64,000 bases of DNA from Actinoplanes solisilvae (GCF_003999975.1 NZ_RJAC01000013.1:124001-188000), one strand, 5' to 3'. Positions 41,476 to 48,978 are shown, numbered from the stretch's first letter. Translations and numbers: made by a program. Notes: generated from the letters alone by a model not told the origin.

Positions 41476-41521
41476 CGGCCGTTTCTTCGCCGTTCCAGCA
41501 GGTGGGCACGGGTCGCGAAAA

Positions 41522-41540
41522 CCTACTAACTCTGTAGGCT
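41522..41540 (+). promoter_or_regulatory. CCTACT-N6-GTAGG promoter/operator element before the sulfotransferase gene
   Basis: The sequence CCTACTAACTCTGTAGGCT holds 5-bp inverted arms (CCTAC/GTAGG, 7-base spacing) and ends in TAGGCT, a possible -10 hexamer. It lies about 42 bases before the sulfotransferase ATG. The same element, in the same orientation relative to its gene and at nearly the same distance, precedes the DUF1684-importer operon (52174-52196). Either a shared repressor site or a shared promoter class would explain this. Confidence 0.5.
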
Positions 41541-41581
41541 AAGTCTCACTTCGAAGCGGTCGTGGCCTCTGGAGGGATTTC

Positions 41582-42535
41582 ATGGCACTGCCCGACTTCC
41601 TGATCGCCGGTGTGCCCAAGGCGGGGACGACCGCCCTGCACGCCGCGCTGGCACCCCACCTCGAGCTGTTCCTCTCGCCGGTCAAGGAGCCCAAGTTCTT
41701 CCTCTCCGACGGGCCCCCGCCCGCGCACGGCGGGCCCGGCGACGTGCAGACCTACCAGGAACACGTCTGGCGGCAGGACGACTACGAGGCGCTGTTCGCC
41801 GGGGCGCCGCCGGACGCGCGGCTGGGCGAGGCGACCCCGTTCTACCTGCACGATCTCGCCTCCCACGAGCGCATCAAGGCGCTGATCCCGTCGGCCCGGC
41901 TGGTCGTGCTGCTGCGCGACCCGGTCGATCGCGCCCATTCGAACTGGACCCACCTGTGGAACGCGGGCCTGGAACCCGAGGCCGACTTCCTAGCCGCCTG
42001 CCGGGCCGAGCCCGCGCGGATCGCGGCCGGCTGGGCGCCGTTCTGGCACTACGCGGGCCTCGGCCGGTACGGCGAGCAGTTGCGCCACCTCTACGAGCAC
42101 TTCCCCCGCGAGCAGGTGCTGCTGCTGCGCTACAAGGAGATCGAGGACGCCCCGGCCGCCACCCTCGACCGCGTCTGCGCTTTCCTGGGCGTGGGCACCG
42201 GCGTGCTGACCTCGGTGCCCCGCGAGAACGTGAACCGCCACGTCGTCGAGGACAACGCGGTGAACGGGGCGCTGCGCTTCCTGCTGCGCGGCGGCGGGAC
42301 GTTCGGGCACCGCTTCCCCGTGCCGTTGCGCCTGGCCGCCCGCGGGCCGCTGCTCACCCTGCTGCACCGCAAGAAGGGCACCCGGCCGGTCACCACCCCG
42401 CAGGAGAGGGCCACCCTGCTGCCGCGATTCGCCGACGACATCGCGCTGCTGACCGAGGTGACGGGGGAGTCGTACGACGACTGGCTCTCCGTTGATCGAC
42501 ACGCCGCGTCGGCCGAATCCCCACTTTCCCGATAG
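41582..42535 (+). CDS. Sulfotransferase (PAPS-dependent, carbohydrate type)
   Basis: The 317-residue enzyme transfers sulfate from PAPS to an acceptor, probably a sugar. The 5'-phosphosulfate loop is GVPKAGTTALHAAL (residues 10-23), and the 3'-phosphate-binding segment is VVLLRDPVDRAHSNWTHL (about 102-119). YKEIEDAP and the later DNAVNGALRFLL fit the family. The ATG at 41582 follows GGAGGGA. It has no membrane helix. It is followed by a beta-propeller glycosidase-like gene. Together with the divergent glycosyltransferase run, this suggests sulfated cell-surface glycan or glycolipid. Confidence 0.88.
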   Translation: MALPDFLIAGVPKAGTTALHAALAPHLELFLSPVKEPKFFLSDGPPPAHGGPGDVQTYQEHVWRQDDYEALFAGAPPDARLGEATPFYLHDLASHERIKALIPSARLVVLLRDPVDRAHSNWTHLWNAGLEPEADFLAACRAEPARIAAGWAPFWHYAGLGRYGEQLRHLYEHFPREQVLLLRYKEIEDAPAATLDRVCAFLGVGTGVLTSVPRENVNRHVVEDNAVNGALRFLLRGGGTFGHRFPVPLRLAARGPLLTLLHRKKGTRPVTTPQERATLLPRFADDIALLTEVTGESYDDWLSVDRHAASAESPLSR

Positions 42536-42587
42536 ATGTTGCACACTTGAGCGTCACTGTCAGCGCCGACATGCCTTGGGGGCCGCC

Positions 42588-43499
42588 TTGTCCACCGGAA
42601 TCACGACCCTGCCGTTGCCACGCTGGGACGAGTCCGTCGTCGTGATCGAACCGCCCGGTGAGGAACCGGGAGCCTGGTCGGGCGCGCCCAGCTCGATCGT
42701 CGCGGACGGGCACATCTACCTGGCCTACCGCGTGCGGCTGCCGATCGGCGAGGGCCGCGGCATCGCGAACGTCGTGGCCCGCTCGACCGACGGCGTGAAG
42801 TTCGAGACGGTCGCCGAGGTGACCAAGGACCAGTTCGGCGCCGAGTCGCTGGAACGGCCCGCCCTGGTGCGCACGGCCGACGGACGGTGGCGGCTCTACG
42901 TGAGCGCGGCGACCCCCGGCACCAAGCACTGGAGGGTCGAACTGCTCGAGGCCCGTACGCCCGAGGGTCTGGCCACGGCCACCGCGCGGGTCGTGCTGGC
43001 CGGGGACGAGACGGCCGGCGTGAAAGACCCGGTGCTCCACCACGACGCGTACGGCTGGCACCTGTGGGCCTCGGTGCACCCGCTCGAGCGCTGGGACGAC
43101 GCCGACCGCATGACCACCGAGTACGCCACCAGCCCCGACGGCGTGCACTGGACGTGGCGGGGCACGGCACTCGCGCCGCGGCCGGGGGAGTGGGACGCCC
43201 GGGGCGTACGGGTCTCGTCCGTGCAGGTCGACGGCGACGAGATCACGGTCGCCTACGACGGCCGCGCCACGGCCGGCGAGAATTGGGAGGAGCGCACCGG
43301 CGTGGCCCGCGGCAAGCGCCTCGCCGACGGCAGCTTCGGCGAGCTCACGGCCGAACCAGGCTCGCCTCTTGGGAGCCCGCACGCGCCAAACGGCCTGCGC
43401 TACCTGAGCCTGGTCGCCCTGCCGGACGGTCGCCGCCGGGTCTATTACGAGGCCACCCGCGCCGGCGGGGCGCACGACCTGCGGACCGAACTCATCTGA
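42588..43499 (+). CDS. Beta-propeller glycosidase-like protein (GH43/GH32-like fold)
   Basis: Read from TTG 42588, which has GGGGG six bases upstream, this gives 303 residues. Repeated blade motifs are typical of five-bladed glycosidase-like propellers: SSIVADGHIYLAYRVRLP, VVARSTDGVKFE, RPALVRTADGRWRLYVSAA, KDPVLHHDAYGWHLWAS and EYATSPDGVHWTWRG. The conserved Asp in KDPVL and Arg/Glu at later blades could be catalytic, but a definite GH43 triad cannot be assigned. There is no signal peptide, so a cytoplasmic role is likely. A longer frame to ATG 42492 overlaps the sulfotransferase gene and is less likely. The enzyme specificity is unknown. Confidence 0.7.
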   Translation: MSTGITTLPLPRWDESVVVIEPPGEEPGAWSGAPSSIVADGHIYLAYRVRLPIGEGRGIANVVARSTDGVKFETVAEVTKDQFGAESLERPALVRTADGRWRLYVSAATPGTKHWRVELLEARTPEGLATATARVVLAGDETAGVKDPVLHHDAYGWHLWASVHPLERWDDADRMTTEYATSPDGVHWTWRGTALAPRPGEWDARGVRVSSVQVDGDEITVAYDGRATAGENWEERTGVARGKRLADGSFGELTAEPGSPLGSPHAPNGLRYLSLVALPDGRRRVYYEATRAGGAHDLRTELI

Positions 43500-43552
43500 G
43501 AGCACGATCACGATCGCCGGGCCGCGTGCCCGGGCATCGATCGGGGTGCTCT
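43499..43552 (+). terminator. Interrupted hairpin after the glycosidase-like gene
   Basis: AGAGCAC (43499-43505) pairs with GTGCTCT (43546-43552). Inside it GATCG pairs with CGATC, and CCGGGC (43517-43522) with GCCCGG (43528-43533). Three stacked stems around a small loop form a stable hairpin immediately after the stop codon. Confidence 0.55.
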
Positions 43553-43601
43553 AGCGTTCCTGTCTGACGCGAGGCGCGGCGGAAAACGGCCGCGTTGTCG
43601 A

Positions 43602-43646
43602 TGGCGGGGTCCACTCCCACAAGGAGGGACTCCGCCATTCTTTTTC
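43602..43646 (+). terminator. Classic intrinsic terminator with U-tract
   Basis: TGGCGGGGTCC (43602-43612) pairs with GGACTCCGCCA (43627-43637), allowing one G-U pair. Within the loop CTCC pairs with GGAG, giving a stem of about 15 bp. It is followed at once by TTCTTTTTCC. This is the only hairpin in the window with a real U-run. It closes the sulfotransferase unit and isolates the response regulator gene, unless it acts as an attenuator for that gene. Confidence 0.8.
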
Positions 43647-43680
43647 CTGGACTTGGTTCAAGCGCTGCTCCCGTTGTGCA

Positions 43681-43770
43681 ACCCGGGAAGTTCTCCAGGT
43701 CTCCCCCGGGGGCGCCGATGGTGCCTCCGCTCGACGAAACCATCCGAGGATTCAGGGGAGACAGAAAACA
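43681..43770 (+). promoter_or_regulatory. Structured leader before the response regulator, possible pseudoknot
   Basis: GATGGT (43717-43722) pairs with ACCATC (43739-43744). The CCTC just inside that loop (43724-43727) pairs with GAGG just outside it (43746-43749), the arrangement of an H-type pseudoknot. It ends about 20 bases before the ATG, next to the AGGGGAG ribosome-binding site. A self-complementary CCCCCGGGGG lies just upstream. It does not match a riboswitch class I can name. Chance pairing in GC-rich DNA is possible. Confidence 0.35.
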
Positions 43771-44235
43771 ATGGCCGCAGCAGCGCTTTCGATCGTTCCC
43801 ACGTTCCTCGCGCCGGAGCGTGGCTTCCCCGCGCCCGTCGCCGACTGGTGCGCCGTCCTGGCCGAGCCGACGATCGTGGTCGCCGACGACGACCCGGACG
43901 TACGCGACCTGGTCACCCAGAAGCTGGTCGCGGCCGGCTACCGCGTGATCGCGGCCGACAACGGGGCCTCGGCGCTGCGCCTGGTCGTCACCGAGCAGCC
44001 CGACATGGTCATCCTGGACGTCTCGATGCCCGGCCTCGACGGCCTCAGCGTCTGCTACGAGCTGCACTCGTCGGCCGACACCGCCCAGATCCCCGTGCTG
44101 ATGATGAGCGGCCACTCCCGCCAGGTCGACATCGACCTCGGCCGCACCGTCGGCGCCGACGACTACCTGGTCAAGCCGTTCAACCCGGCCGAGCTGGTGC
44201 GTCGCGTCCGCTGGCTCCTGCTGGCCGACGACTGA
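43771..44235 (+). CDS. CheY-like single-domain response regulator with N-terminal extension
   Basis: The 154-residue protein is a lone receiver domain with no output domain. After 30 extra residues (MAAAALSIVP to the WCAVL segment), the receiver fold begins at PTIVVADDDPDVRDL. The acidic pocket is Asp39-Asp41, the phosphoacceptor Asp83 is in VILDVSMPG, Ser113 is in LMMSGHS, and Lys135 is in DYLVKPF. The AGGGGAG site upstream of the ATG supports the long start. No kinase gene is adjacent, so it is an orphan that may act through protein contacts. Its last 56 bases overlap the convergent peptidase gene. Confidence 0.88.
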   Translation: MAAAALSIVPTFLAPERGFPAPVADWCAVLAEPTIVVADDDPDVRDLVTQKLVAAGYRVIAADNGASALRLVVTEQPDMVILDVSMPGLDGLSVCYELHSSADTAQIPVLMMSGHSRQVDIDLGRTVGADDYLVKPFNPAELVRRVRWLLLADD

Positions 44236-45316
44236 GCCCCGTCAGAAAGGCCTCCAGAGCTTCCCGGTACGGGGTGAGGGTCGTCAGATCGACGTACTCG
44301 TGCGCCCCGTGCTGCCCGTCCCCGCCCGGCCCGAAGATCACCGCGTCCACGCCGACCGCCGAGTAGTGCCGGCCGTCGGCGGCGCCGTGCTTGGCCAGCA
44401 GTTTCCCGTCATATCCGACTTGTCGGGCCGCGTGCTGTAGAGCTACGACGTCCGGGTTGGCGGGATCGGCGTGGTGCGGCGCGCCGAGCGCCTGGATCTC
44501 CGCGGCAGCCCCGGTGACATTCGTCAGGTGGGCCGCGACCTGCTCGGCCGTACGCCCCGCGAAGTCGCCGTCCCCGGCCGGGAACCGGATGTCGACCCAG
44601 GCGCTCGCCTCGTCCGGGACCTGGTTGACGGCCCGGTTCGGCGTGCCCAGCCGGGCCACGTTGGCCGTCGTGCGCCACACCTCATGCTCGGGCACCGGAT
44701 ATCTCTGCAACAGCCGGGTCACCGCCTCTACCACGCTGACCAGGGCATTCTCCCCGAGCCAGGGGTACGCCGCGTGGGCCGCGCGCCCGTTCGCGGTGAG
44801 CTTCACGTGGGCCAGCCCCCGCGACTCGTTCACGACCCGCAGCCGGCTCTGCTCCCCGACGATGACAAACCCGGCCCGTACGCCCTGGGCGATCTGATGG
44901 GCGGTCCCGTCGAGCCCGCCGACCTCCTCGTCGGTGACGAGCTGGAGGGCGATCGGGATGTTCTCGCCGTCGAGCCCCGGCGCCATCTCCCGGAACACCC
45001 CGGCCATGACGAGCGCGGCGACCTTCATGTCCTGAGCCCCGCGCCCATAGAGCCTCGTGCCCTCGACCCGCGGCACGAACTGCTCCGGCGCTCCCGGCAC
45101 GACATCGAGGTGCGCGTTCAGAACGACCCGGAACGCCTCGGCCCCACGCGGGTGAACCAGCGCGCTCGGCTTCCCACCCGACTCGAACCGCCGCACCTCG
45201 AACCCCGGCCCGACCGTCTCAAGCACCAGGTCAAGCGCCCTGCGCAGCTCAGCGGGCCGATCGGCCGTCGACGGAACCGCGATCAGCTCACACGCCAGCT
45301 CGACAAGGCGATCCAC
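44180..45316 (-). CDS. M20-family metallopeptidase (ArgE/DapE/ACY1-like)
   Basis: The 378-residue di-zinc amidohydrolase has VVLNAHLDVVPG (His69, Asp71), YGRGAQDMK (bridging Asp96), TDEEVGG (Glu130/Glu131), VGEQS (Glu155) and the final HGAHEYVDL, all metal or catalytic motifs in order. An inserted dimerisation lid at about 170-285 contains NGRAAHAAYPWLGENA. It would remove an N-acyl group or cleave a dipeptide; the specific substrate is not evident. The GTG at 45316 follows AGGGGG, which is part of two tandem 22-base repeats. It converges on the response regulator gene with a 56-base overlap. Confidence 0.88.
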   Translation of the reverse strand: MDRLVELACELIAVPSTADRPAELRRALDLVLETVGPGFEVRRFESGGKPSALVHPRGAEAFRVVLNAHLDVVPGAPEQFVPRVEGTRLYGRGAQDMKVAALVMAGVFREMAPGLDGENIPIALQLVTDEEVGGLDGTAHQIAQGVRAGFVIVGEQSRLRVVNESRGLAHVKLTANGRAAHAAYPWLGENALVSVVEAVTRLLQRYPVPEHEVWRTTANVARLGTPNRAVNQVPDEASAWVDIRFPAGDGDFAGRTAEQVAAHLTNVTGAAAEIQALGAPHHADPANPDVVALQHAARQVGYDGKLLAKHGAADGRHYSAVGVDAVIFGPGGDGQHGAHEYVDLTTLTPYREALEAFLTGLSRRPAGASGRDAPARPG

Positions 45317-45360
45317 GGTTATGACCCCCTGGTCAGACGGTTACGTCCCCCTAGTCAACC
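45317..45360. repeat. Two tandem 22-nt imperfect repeats before the M20 peptidase start
   Basis: Units 45317-45338 and 45339-45360 match at 17 of 22 positions, both of the form GGTTA-y-G-w-CCCCCT-r-GTCA. On the coding strand they place TGAC and TAACC half-sites in direct repeat directly up to the GTG and supply its AGGGGG ribosome-binding site. Spacing of two helical turns suggests a dimeric regulator binding one face of the DNA. Confidence 0.55.
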
Positions 45361-45384
45361 CGCCCGCCCGGGGAGGCCCCGACC

Positions 45385-45612
45385 CTACCGCTTCTCGTTG
45401 ATCTCCGACCCGCGCCTCCGCGGTCCGTAACCACGCCACGGCCACACGTAACGGCCGGCCGCGACGATCTCGCCCGCCGCGAGCGGGTCGACGTGCGACC
45501 GCGAGGGCGTGTCGGGGGACACAGTCGATTCGGCGGCCCGCATCTTGAACGCGAAATCTCGTTGCACGAACGCACGGTTCTTCGTGCGCGAAAATGCGGT
45601 GCCGTGGTTCAC
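45385..45612 (-). CDS. Small basic protein of unknown function
   Basis: From GTG 45612, which has a good AAGGAAG site nine bases upstream, the frame encodes 75 residues. The N-terminal third is basic (GTAFSRTKNRAFVQRDFAFKMR). The middle is Ser/Pro-rich, and the end, DPLAAGEIVAAGRYVWPWRGYG followed by basic residues, looks the most conserved part. No signal or membrane segment is seen. I do not know the family. The strong ribosome-binding site and the promoter-like palindrome about 100 bases upstream support a real gene. Confidence 0.5.
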   Translation of the reverse strand: MNHGTAFSRTKNRAFVQRDFAFKMRAAESTVSPDTPSRSHVDPLAAGEIVAAGRYVWPWRGYGPRRRGSEINEKR

Positions 45613-45986
45613 AGTTGACTTCCTTGTAAATCGATGACGTAGTTCCACAGGCAATTCTCTCCGTTCAGAACAGTCATTCAGAGCACAATGGAATGCCGGC
45701 CTCCGCCATATAACTGTCAGTTACAACCACTGCGGAGCGTGACTCCGGCTCTTGGGCTCTCCGGCTCTCGGGTCCTCGGGTCCTCGCGCTGTCGGACCCT
45801 CGGGCGGTCGGGCTGTCGGGTTCTCGCGCTCTCGCGCTCAGGCCTGGGGCGAGCCGGTTGGGGGTGTTGCGAGCGGCGCCGGAAGGCCGGGCGGTGCGAG
45901 CTCAAGCCCGGGGCGAGCAGCGTCGGGCCGTTGTGGGCAACGCCGGTGTCGGTGAGCGGTGGGCACCGGAGGCCGATGGAGTGGCC
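45613..45986. other. Intergenic region with palindrome and short-period repeats
   Basis: No gene is convincing in these 374 bases. The right-hand part, about 45750-45845, is a degenerate run of ten-base units built from CTCGGGT, CTCGCGCT and GTCGGGC words. It reads as low complexity in all frames. The left-hand part is AT-richer and carries the palindrome listed separately. Confidence 0.45.
45711..45723. promoter_or_regulatory. Perfect palindrome, candidate operator
   Basis: TAACTG-T-CAGTTA has 6-bp arms around one base. It lies 99 bases upstream of the small basic protein start and about 260 bases downstream of the GntR stop. Its size and symmetry fit a dimeric helix-turn-helix regulator. 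The GntR protein encoded next door is a candidate, without further proof. Confidence 0.4.
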
Positions 45987-46544
45987 TCAGGCTTTGTAGT
46001 CGCTGCCGAACAGGTGGCGGCCCGGGTGGTCGCGGAAGAGCAGGCAGTGGTTGTCGTCCTGTTGTTCGGCTGTGCGCACCGCGGCGCAGTTGGCGATCGC
46101 GTTGATCTCGGAGGCGCACAGGGTCCACTGCACCCACCAGCCGATGCCGGCCGCGTGCTGGCCCAGTCCGGCGTGCGAGCCGGGGTGCGGATGTTCGAGT
46201 TCGCAGTGCAGCACCCGGTCGAGCCCGTGCGCCGGGCGGGGCAGCCGGCTGAGCCAGCCCACCTGTTGATGGTCGAGCTCGACCCGCGCCGGGCACCGGT
46301 GGGCGTCGATCACGGCCAGGCTGGTCACGAAGTTGCCCGCGCCCTTGCGCGACGAGATCAGGCCTTCGGTGCGCAGCACGCGCAGCGCCGACTGGACCGT
46401 CGTGCGGGCGACGCGGTGTTCCCCGGCGAGCGTGTGCTCGCTGGGGAGTTTGGCGCCGACCGCGAGGCTGCCGGTGAAGATGCGGTGGCGGAGCTCCGCG
46501 GCGATCTGCTGATAGGGAGACAGGGTCATTGTGTCGGGGGACAT
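45987..46544 (-). CDS. GntR-family transcriptional regulator
   Basis: The 185-residue protein has an N-terminal winged helix at about residues 8-75 (YQQIAAELRHRIFTGSLAVGAKLPSEHTLA, then ARTTVQSALRVLRTEGLISSRKGAGNFV), which is clearly GntR. The C-terminal 110 residues are shorter than a UTRA or FCD domain and unlike either. They carry several His and Cys (CPARVELDHQ, CASEINAIANCA, HCLLFRDHPGRHLFG), which could bind metal or a small ligand. ATG 46544 is chosen; ATG 46529 is an alternative. It follows the importer operon by 52 bases on the same strand and probably regulates it or itself. Confidence 0.8.
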   Translation of the reverse strand: MSPDTMTLSPYQQIAAELRHRIFTGSLAVGAKLPSEHTLAGEHRVARTTVQSALRVLRTEGLISSRKGAGNFVTSLAVIDAHRCPARVELDHQQVGWLSRLPRPAHGLDRVLHCELEHPHPGSHAGLGQHAAGIGWWVQWTLCASEINAIANCAAVRTAEQQDDNHCLLFRDHPGRHLFGSDYKA

Positions 46545-46596
46545 GCGAGCACTCTGCGTGACCGCCGCGACGGGAACAAGTGCGCAGCCGCGTGGA

Positions 46597-47337
46597 TCAT
46601 CCAGGCAGGCGCGGAACGCTCGCGAGCAACTTCCGGGTGTACGGGTGTGAGGGCGCACCCAGCACTGATGCGGTGTCGCCCTGCTCGACGAGCCGCCCGC
46701 GTTCGAGCACCGCGGTCTGCTGGCACAGCGAGGCCACCACGCCGAGGTCGTGCGACACGAGCAGAATCGTGAGGTTGCGTTCTACGTTGAGTGATGACAG
46801 CAGGTCGACGATCCGCACCCGGGTGGTCAGGTCGAGCGCGCTCACCGGTTCGTCGGCGAGCAGCAGCCGGGGGTGGCAGACGACCGCGCGGGCGATCGCG
46901 ATGCGCTGCCGCTGCCCGCCGGAGAACTCGTGCGGATAGCGGCTCGCCGCGTCGGCCGGCAGCCCGACCGCGTCCAGCGCGTCGGCGATCCGGGCCGGGT
47001 CCGCGCCCAGCCCGAGCCCGCGCAGCGGCTCCGCGACGATCCGTCCGACGGTGTGGCGGGGGTCGAGCGACGAGTACGGGTCCTGGAACACCGCCTGCGC
47101 CGCCCGCCGATAGTCGCGCAGCCGTCCCCGGGTCAGCGGCTGCCCGTCGAACTTGACGACCCCGCTGGTCGGCCGGGCCAGCCCGAGCAGCAGTCGCAGC
47201 AGGGTCGTCTTGCCGGCCCCGCTCTCGCCGACCAGCGCCACGTTCCGTCCGGGCTCGACGGCCAGCGACACGTCCTCGAGCACCGGCTTGCCGCCGCGAT
47301 AGGCGAACCCCACGTGATCAGCTTCCAGAAGAGTCAC
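46597..47337 (-). CDS. ABC transporter ATP-binding protein, OppF/DppF type
   Basis: The GTG at 47337 has a GGGAGGAG site directly upstream and overlaps the preceding gene by 20 bases; 246 residues result. Walker A is GESGAGKTTLL, the signature FSGGQRQRIAIARAV, Walker B LLLADEPVSALD, and the H-loop is in LLVSHDLGV. The tail SHPYTRKLLASVP is the ending typical of oligopeptide/dipeptide importer ATPases, which often carry a C-terminal extension; here it is short. It powers the importer encoded by the five genes on this strand, pairing with the next ATPase. Confidence 0.92.
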   Translation of the reverse strand: MTLLEADHVGFAYRGGKPVLEDVSLAVEPGRNVALVGESGAGKTTLLRLLLGLARPTSGVVKFDGQPLTRGRLRDYRRAAQAVFQDPYSSLDPRHTVGRIVAEPLRGLGLGADPARIADALDAVGLPADAASRYPHEFSGGQRQRIAIARAVVCHPRLLLADEPVSALDLTTRVRIVDLLSSLNVERNLTILLVSHDLGVVASLCQQTAVLERGRLVEQGDTASVLGAPSHPYTRKLLASVPRLPG

Positions 47338-48130
47338 CCTCGGCTCCTCCCAGCGCGGCATCGAATCGGCGGGCACTTTCCACCAAGGTCTGCGTGTACG
47401 GGTCCGAGGGCCGGGCGATCAGGTCGATGATCGGCCCCGACTCGACGATCCGTCCCATCCGCATCACGTGGGCTCCGCGGGCGACCTTGGCCACCACCGG
47501 CAGATCGTGCGTGATGAACAGCAACGCCGTGCCGTGCGTGTCGACGAGCCGGTCGAGCAGGTCGAGGATCTCCGCCTGCACGGTGACGTCGAGCGCCGTC
47601 GTCGGCTCGTCGGCGATCAGCAACCGCGGCCGGCAGGCCAGCGCCATCGCGATCGCCACCCGTTGCCGCTGCCCGCCCGAGAGCTGATGCGGGTACGCCT
47701 TCCCGATGCGCTCGGTGTCGGTGAGCCGCACCTCCTCGAGCGCGACCCGCACCGCCGTACGCAGGGCCTCGCCTTTCAGCCCTTGGAACCGGCGCAGTGG
47801 CCCGGCGATCTGCCGCCCGGCCGTCATCAGCGGATCGAGCGCCGTCAGCGGCTCCTGGAAGACCACCGACGCGACCCGTCCGCGGACCCCGGTGCGGCGG
47901 CGCTCCGGCGCCCCGATCATGTCGACGCCGTCGAGCCGGACCGACCCCGTGGCCGTCAGTCCGGGCGGCAACAGCCCGACGGAGGCCAGCGCCGACAGCG
48001 ACTTGCCCGACCCGGACTCACCGATCAGGCCGGTGCGGTCGCCCGGCGCGACGGCGAACGACACGTCCGAGACCAGCGCGGCCCCGCTGCTGTTGCGGAT
48101 GCTGAGGCCCTCGACGGTGAGCAGGCTCAT
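47318..48130 (-). CDS. ABC transporter ATP-binding protein, OppD/DppD type
   Basis: A 270-residue importer ATPase: Walker A GESGSGKSLSA, Q-loop VFQEPLTALDP, signature LSGGQRQRVAIAMAL, Walker B LLIADEPTTALD, H-loop FITHDLPVV, and the C-terminal PSDPYTQTLVESAR motif. The long C-terminal region with three Cys that binds iron-sulfur in some DppD proteins is absent. The ATG at 48130 overlaps the permease stop (ATGA), so the subunits are made in coupled fashion. Confidence 0.92.
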   Translation of the reverse strand: MSLLTVEGLSIRNSSGAALVSDVSFAVAPGDRTGLIGESGSGKSLSALASVGLLPPGLTATGSVRLDGVDMIGAPERRRTGVRGRVASVVFQEPLTALDPLMTAGRQIAGPLRRFQGLKGEALRTAVRVALEEVRLTDTERIGKAYPHQLSGGQRQRVAIAMALACRPRLLIADEPTTALDVTVQAEILDLLDRLVDTHGTALLFITHDLPVVAKVARGAHVMRMGRIVESGPIIDLIARPSDPYTQTLVESARRFDAALGGAEGDSSGS

Positions 48131-48978
48131 CGTGACCTCCGGCGGGTCGGATCGGCCAGGTCGCGCAGCCCGTCGGCGGTCAGGTTCACGCCGATGACCA
48201 GCGCGACCAGCGCGATGCCGGGCGCGAGGGCCGCGAGCGGTGAGGTGAGCACGGTCGCCTGCGCCTCGAAGAGCAACCGCCCCCACGATGCGTTCGGGGG
48301 CGGGGTGCCCAGGCCCAGGTAGGACAGGCTCGCTTCGGCCAGTACGGCGAGCCCGGCCTGCAGGGCCAGGTTGACCAGCACGACCGGGGCGATGTTGGGC
48401 AGCACGTGGGTGCCGACGATGCGCGGCCAGGAGACTCCGGCGACGCGGGCGGCGGTGATGTAGTCGCGGGCCAGCACCTGCTTGACCAGCACCCGGGTCA
48501 GCCGGGCGACGACGGCGGCCATGCCCAGTCCGATCGCGAGGATCGCGGTGCCGAGCGAGGCGCCGGCGCCGGCCACGATCAGGATCGCAAGCAGCAGCGT
48601 GGGGAAGGCGATCAGGATGTCGAGGGCGACCGCGGCCGCGTCGTCGAGCCACCTGGTCGCGAAACCGGCGAGCAAACCACCGGTCACCCCGAGCACCCCG
48701 CCGACCGCGACCGCGCCGAGCCCGGTGGCGAAGGCGATCCGGCCGCCGATCAGCAGTTGAGTGAACAGGTCGCGGCCCAGCTTGTCGGTGCCGAGCAGGT
48801 GGCCGCCGCCGGGCGGGGCGAGCCGTCCACCGGACGTGTCGTCGGGCTTGAACGGCAGCCAGAAGAACGAGACGATGACCGCCGCCGCGAGGATCCCGAC
48901 GAGGGTCAGCCCGATCATGAGATGAAGCGACCGGCGGCGGCTCACGACGCGCCCCGGTGCGGCCGGGCGGCGGCTCAC
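48127..48978 (-). CDS. ABC transporter permease, OppC/DppC type
   Basis: The 283-residue permease has about six membrane helices, an N-terminal segment LLGTDKLGRDLFTQLLIGGR (the DppC family hallmark) and the EAA loop ARVAGVSWPRIVGTHVLPNI that docks the ATPase. Two GTG starts are possible, 48978 and 48945, each opening with Val-Ser-Arg-Arg because a 17-base stretch is repeated 33 bases apart. The first overlaps the upstream stop (GTGA) and has GAGGAGC before it, so it is preferred. Confidence 0.9.
   Translation of the reverse strand: MSRRPAAPGRVVSRRRSLHLMIGLTLVGILAAAVIVSFFWLPFKPDDTSGGRLAPPGGGHLLGTDKLGRDLFTQLLIGGRIAFATGLGAVAVGGVLGVTGGLLAGFATRWLDDAAAVALDILIAFPTLLLAILIVAGAGASLGTAILAIGLGMAAVVARLTRVLVKQVLARDYITAARVAGVSWPRIVGTHVLPNIAPVVLVNLALQAGLAVLAEASLSYLGLGTPPPNASWGRLLFEAQATVLTSPLAALAPGIALVALVIGVNLTADGLRDLADPTRRRSR

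Noticed and set aside
41530..41552. A possible iron-regulator (DtxR/IdeR-type) box around TAGGCTAA
   Set aside because: Only the central eight bases match the 19-base consensus; the outer halves do not, so iron control is not supported.
43681..43770. Leader as a known riboswitch (c-di-AMP, cobalamin or c-di-GMP)
   Set aside because: The conserved core sequences of those classes are not present in order; only local pairing can be shown.
45317..45360. Tandem repeats as a GlnR or PhoP box
   Set aside because: Half-site spacing is 14 and 8 bases within a 22-base period, not the 11-base spacing of GlnR or PhoP sites.
46545..46658. Longer start for the GntR regulator
   Set aside because: The extra residues are Arg/Ala/Cys-rich and run into the end of the importer ATPase gene; the winged helix begins just after ATG 46544.
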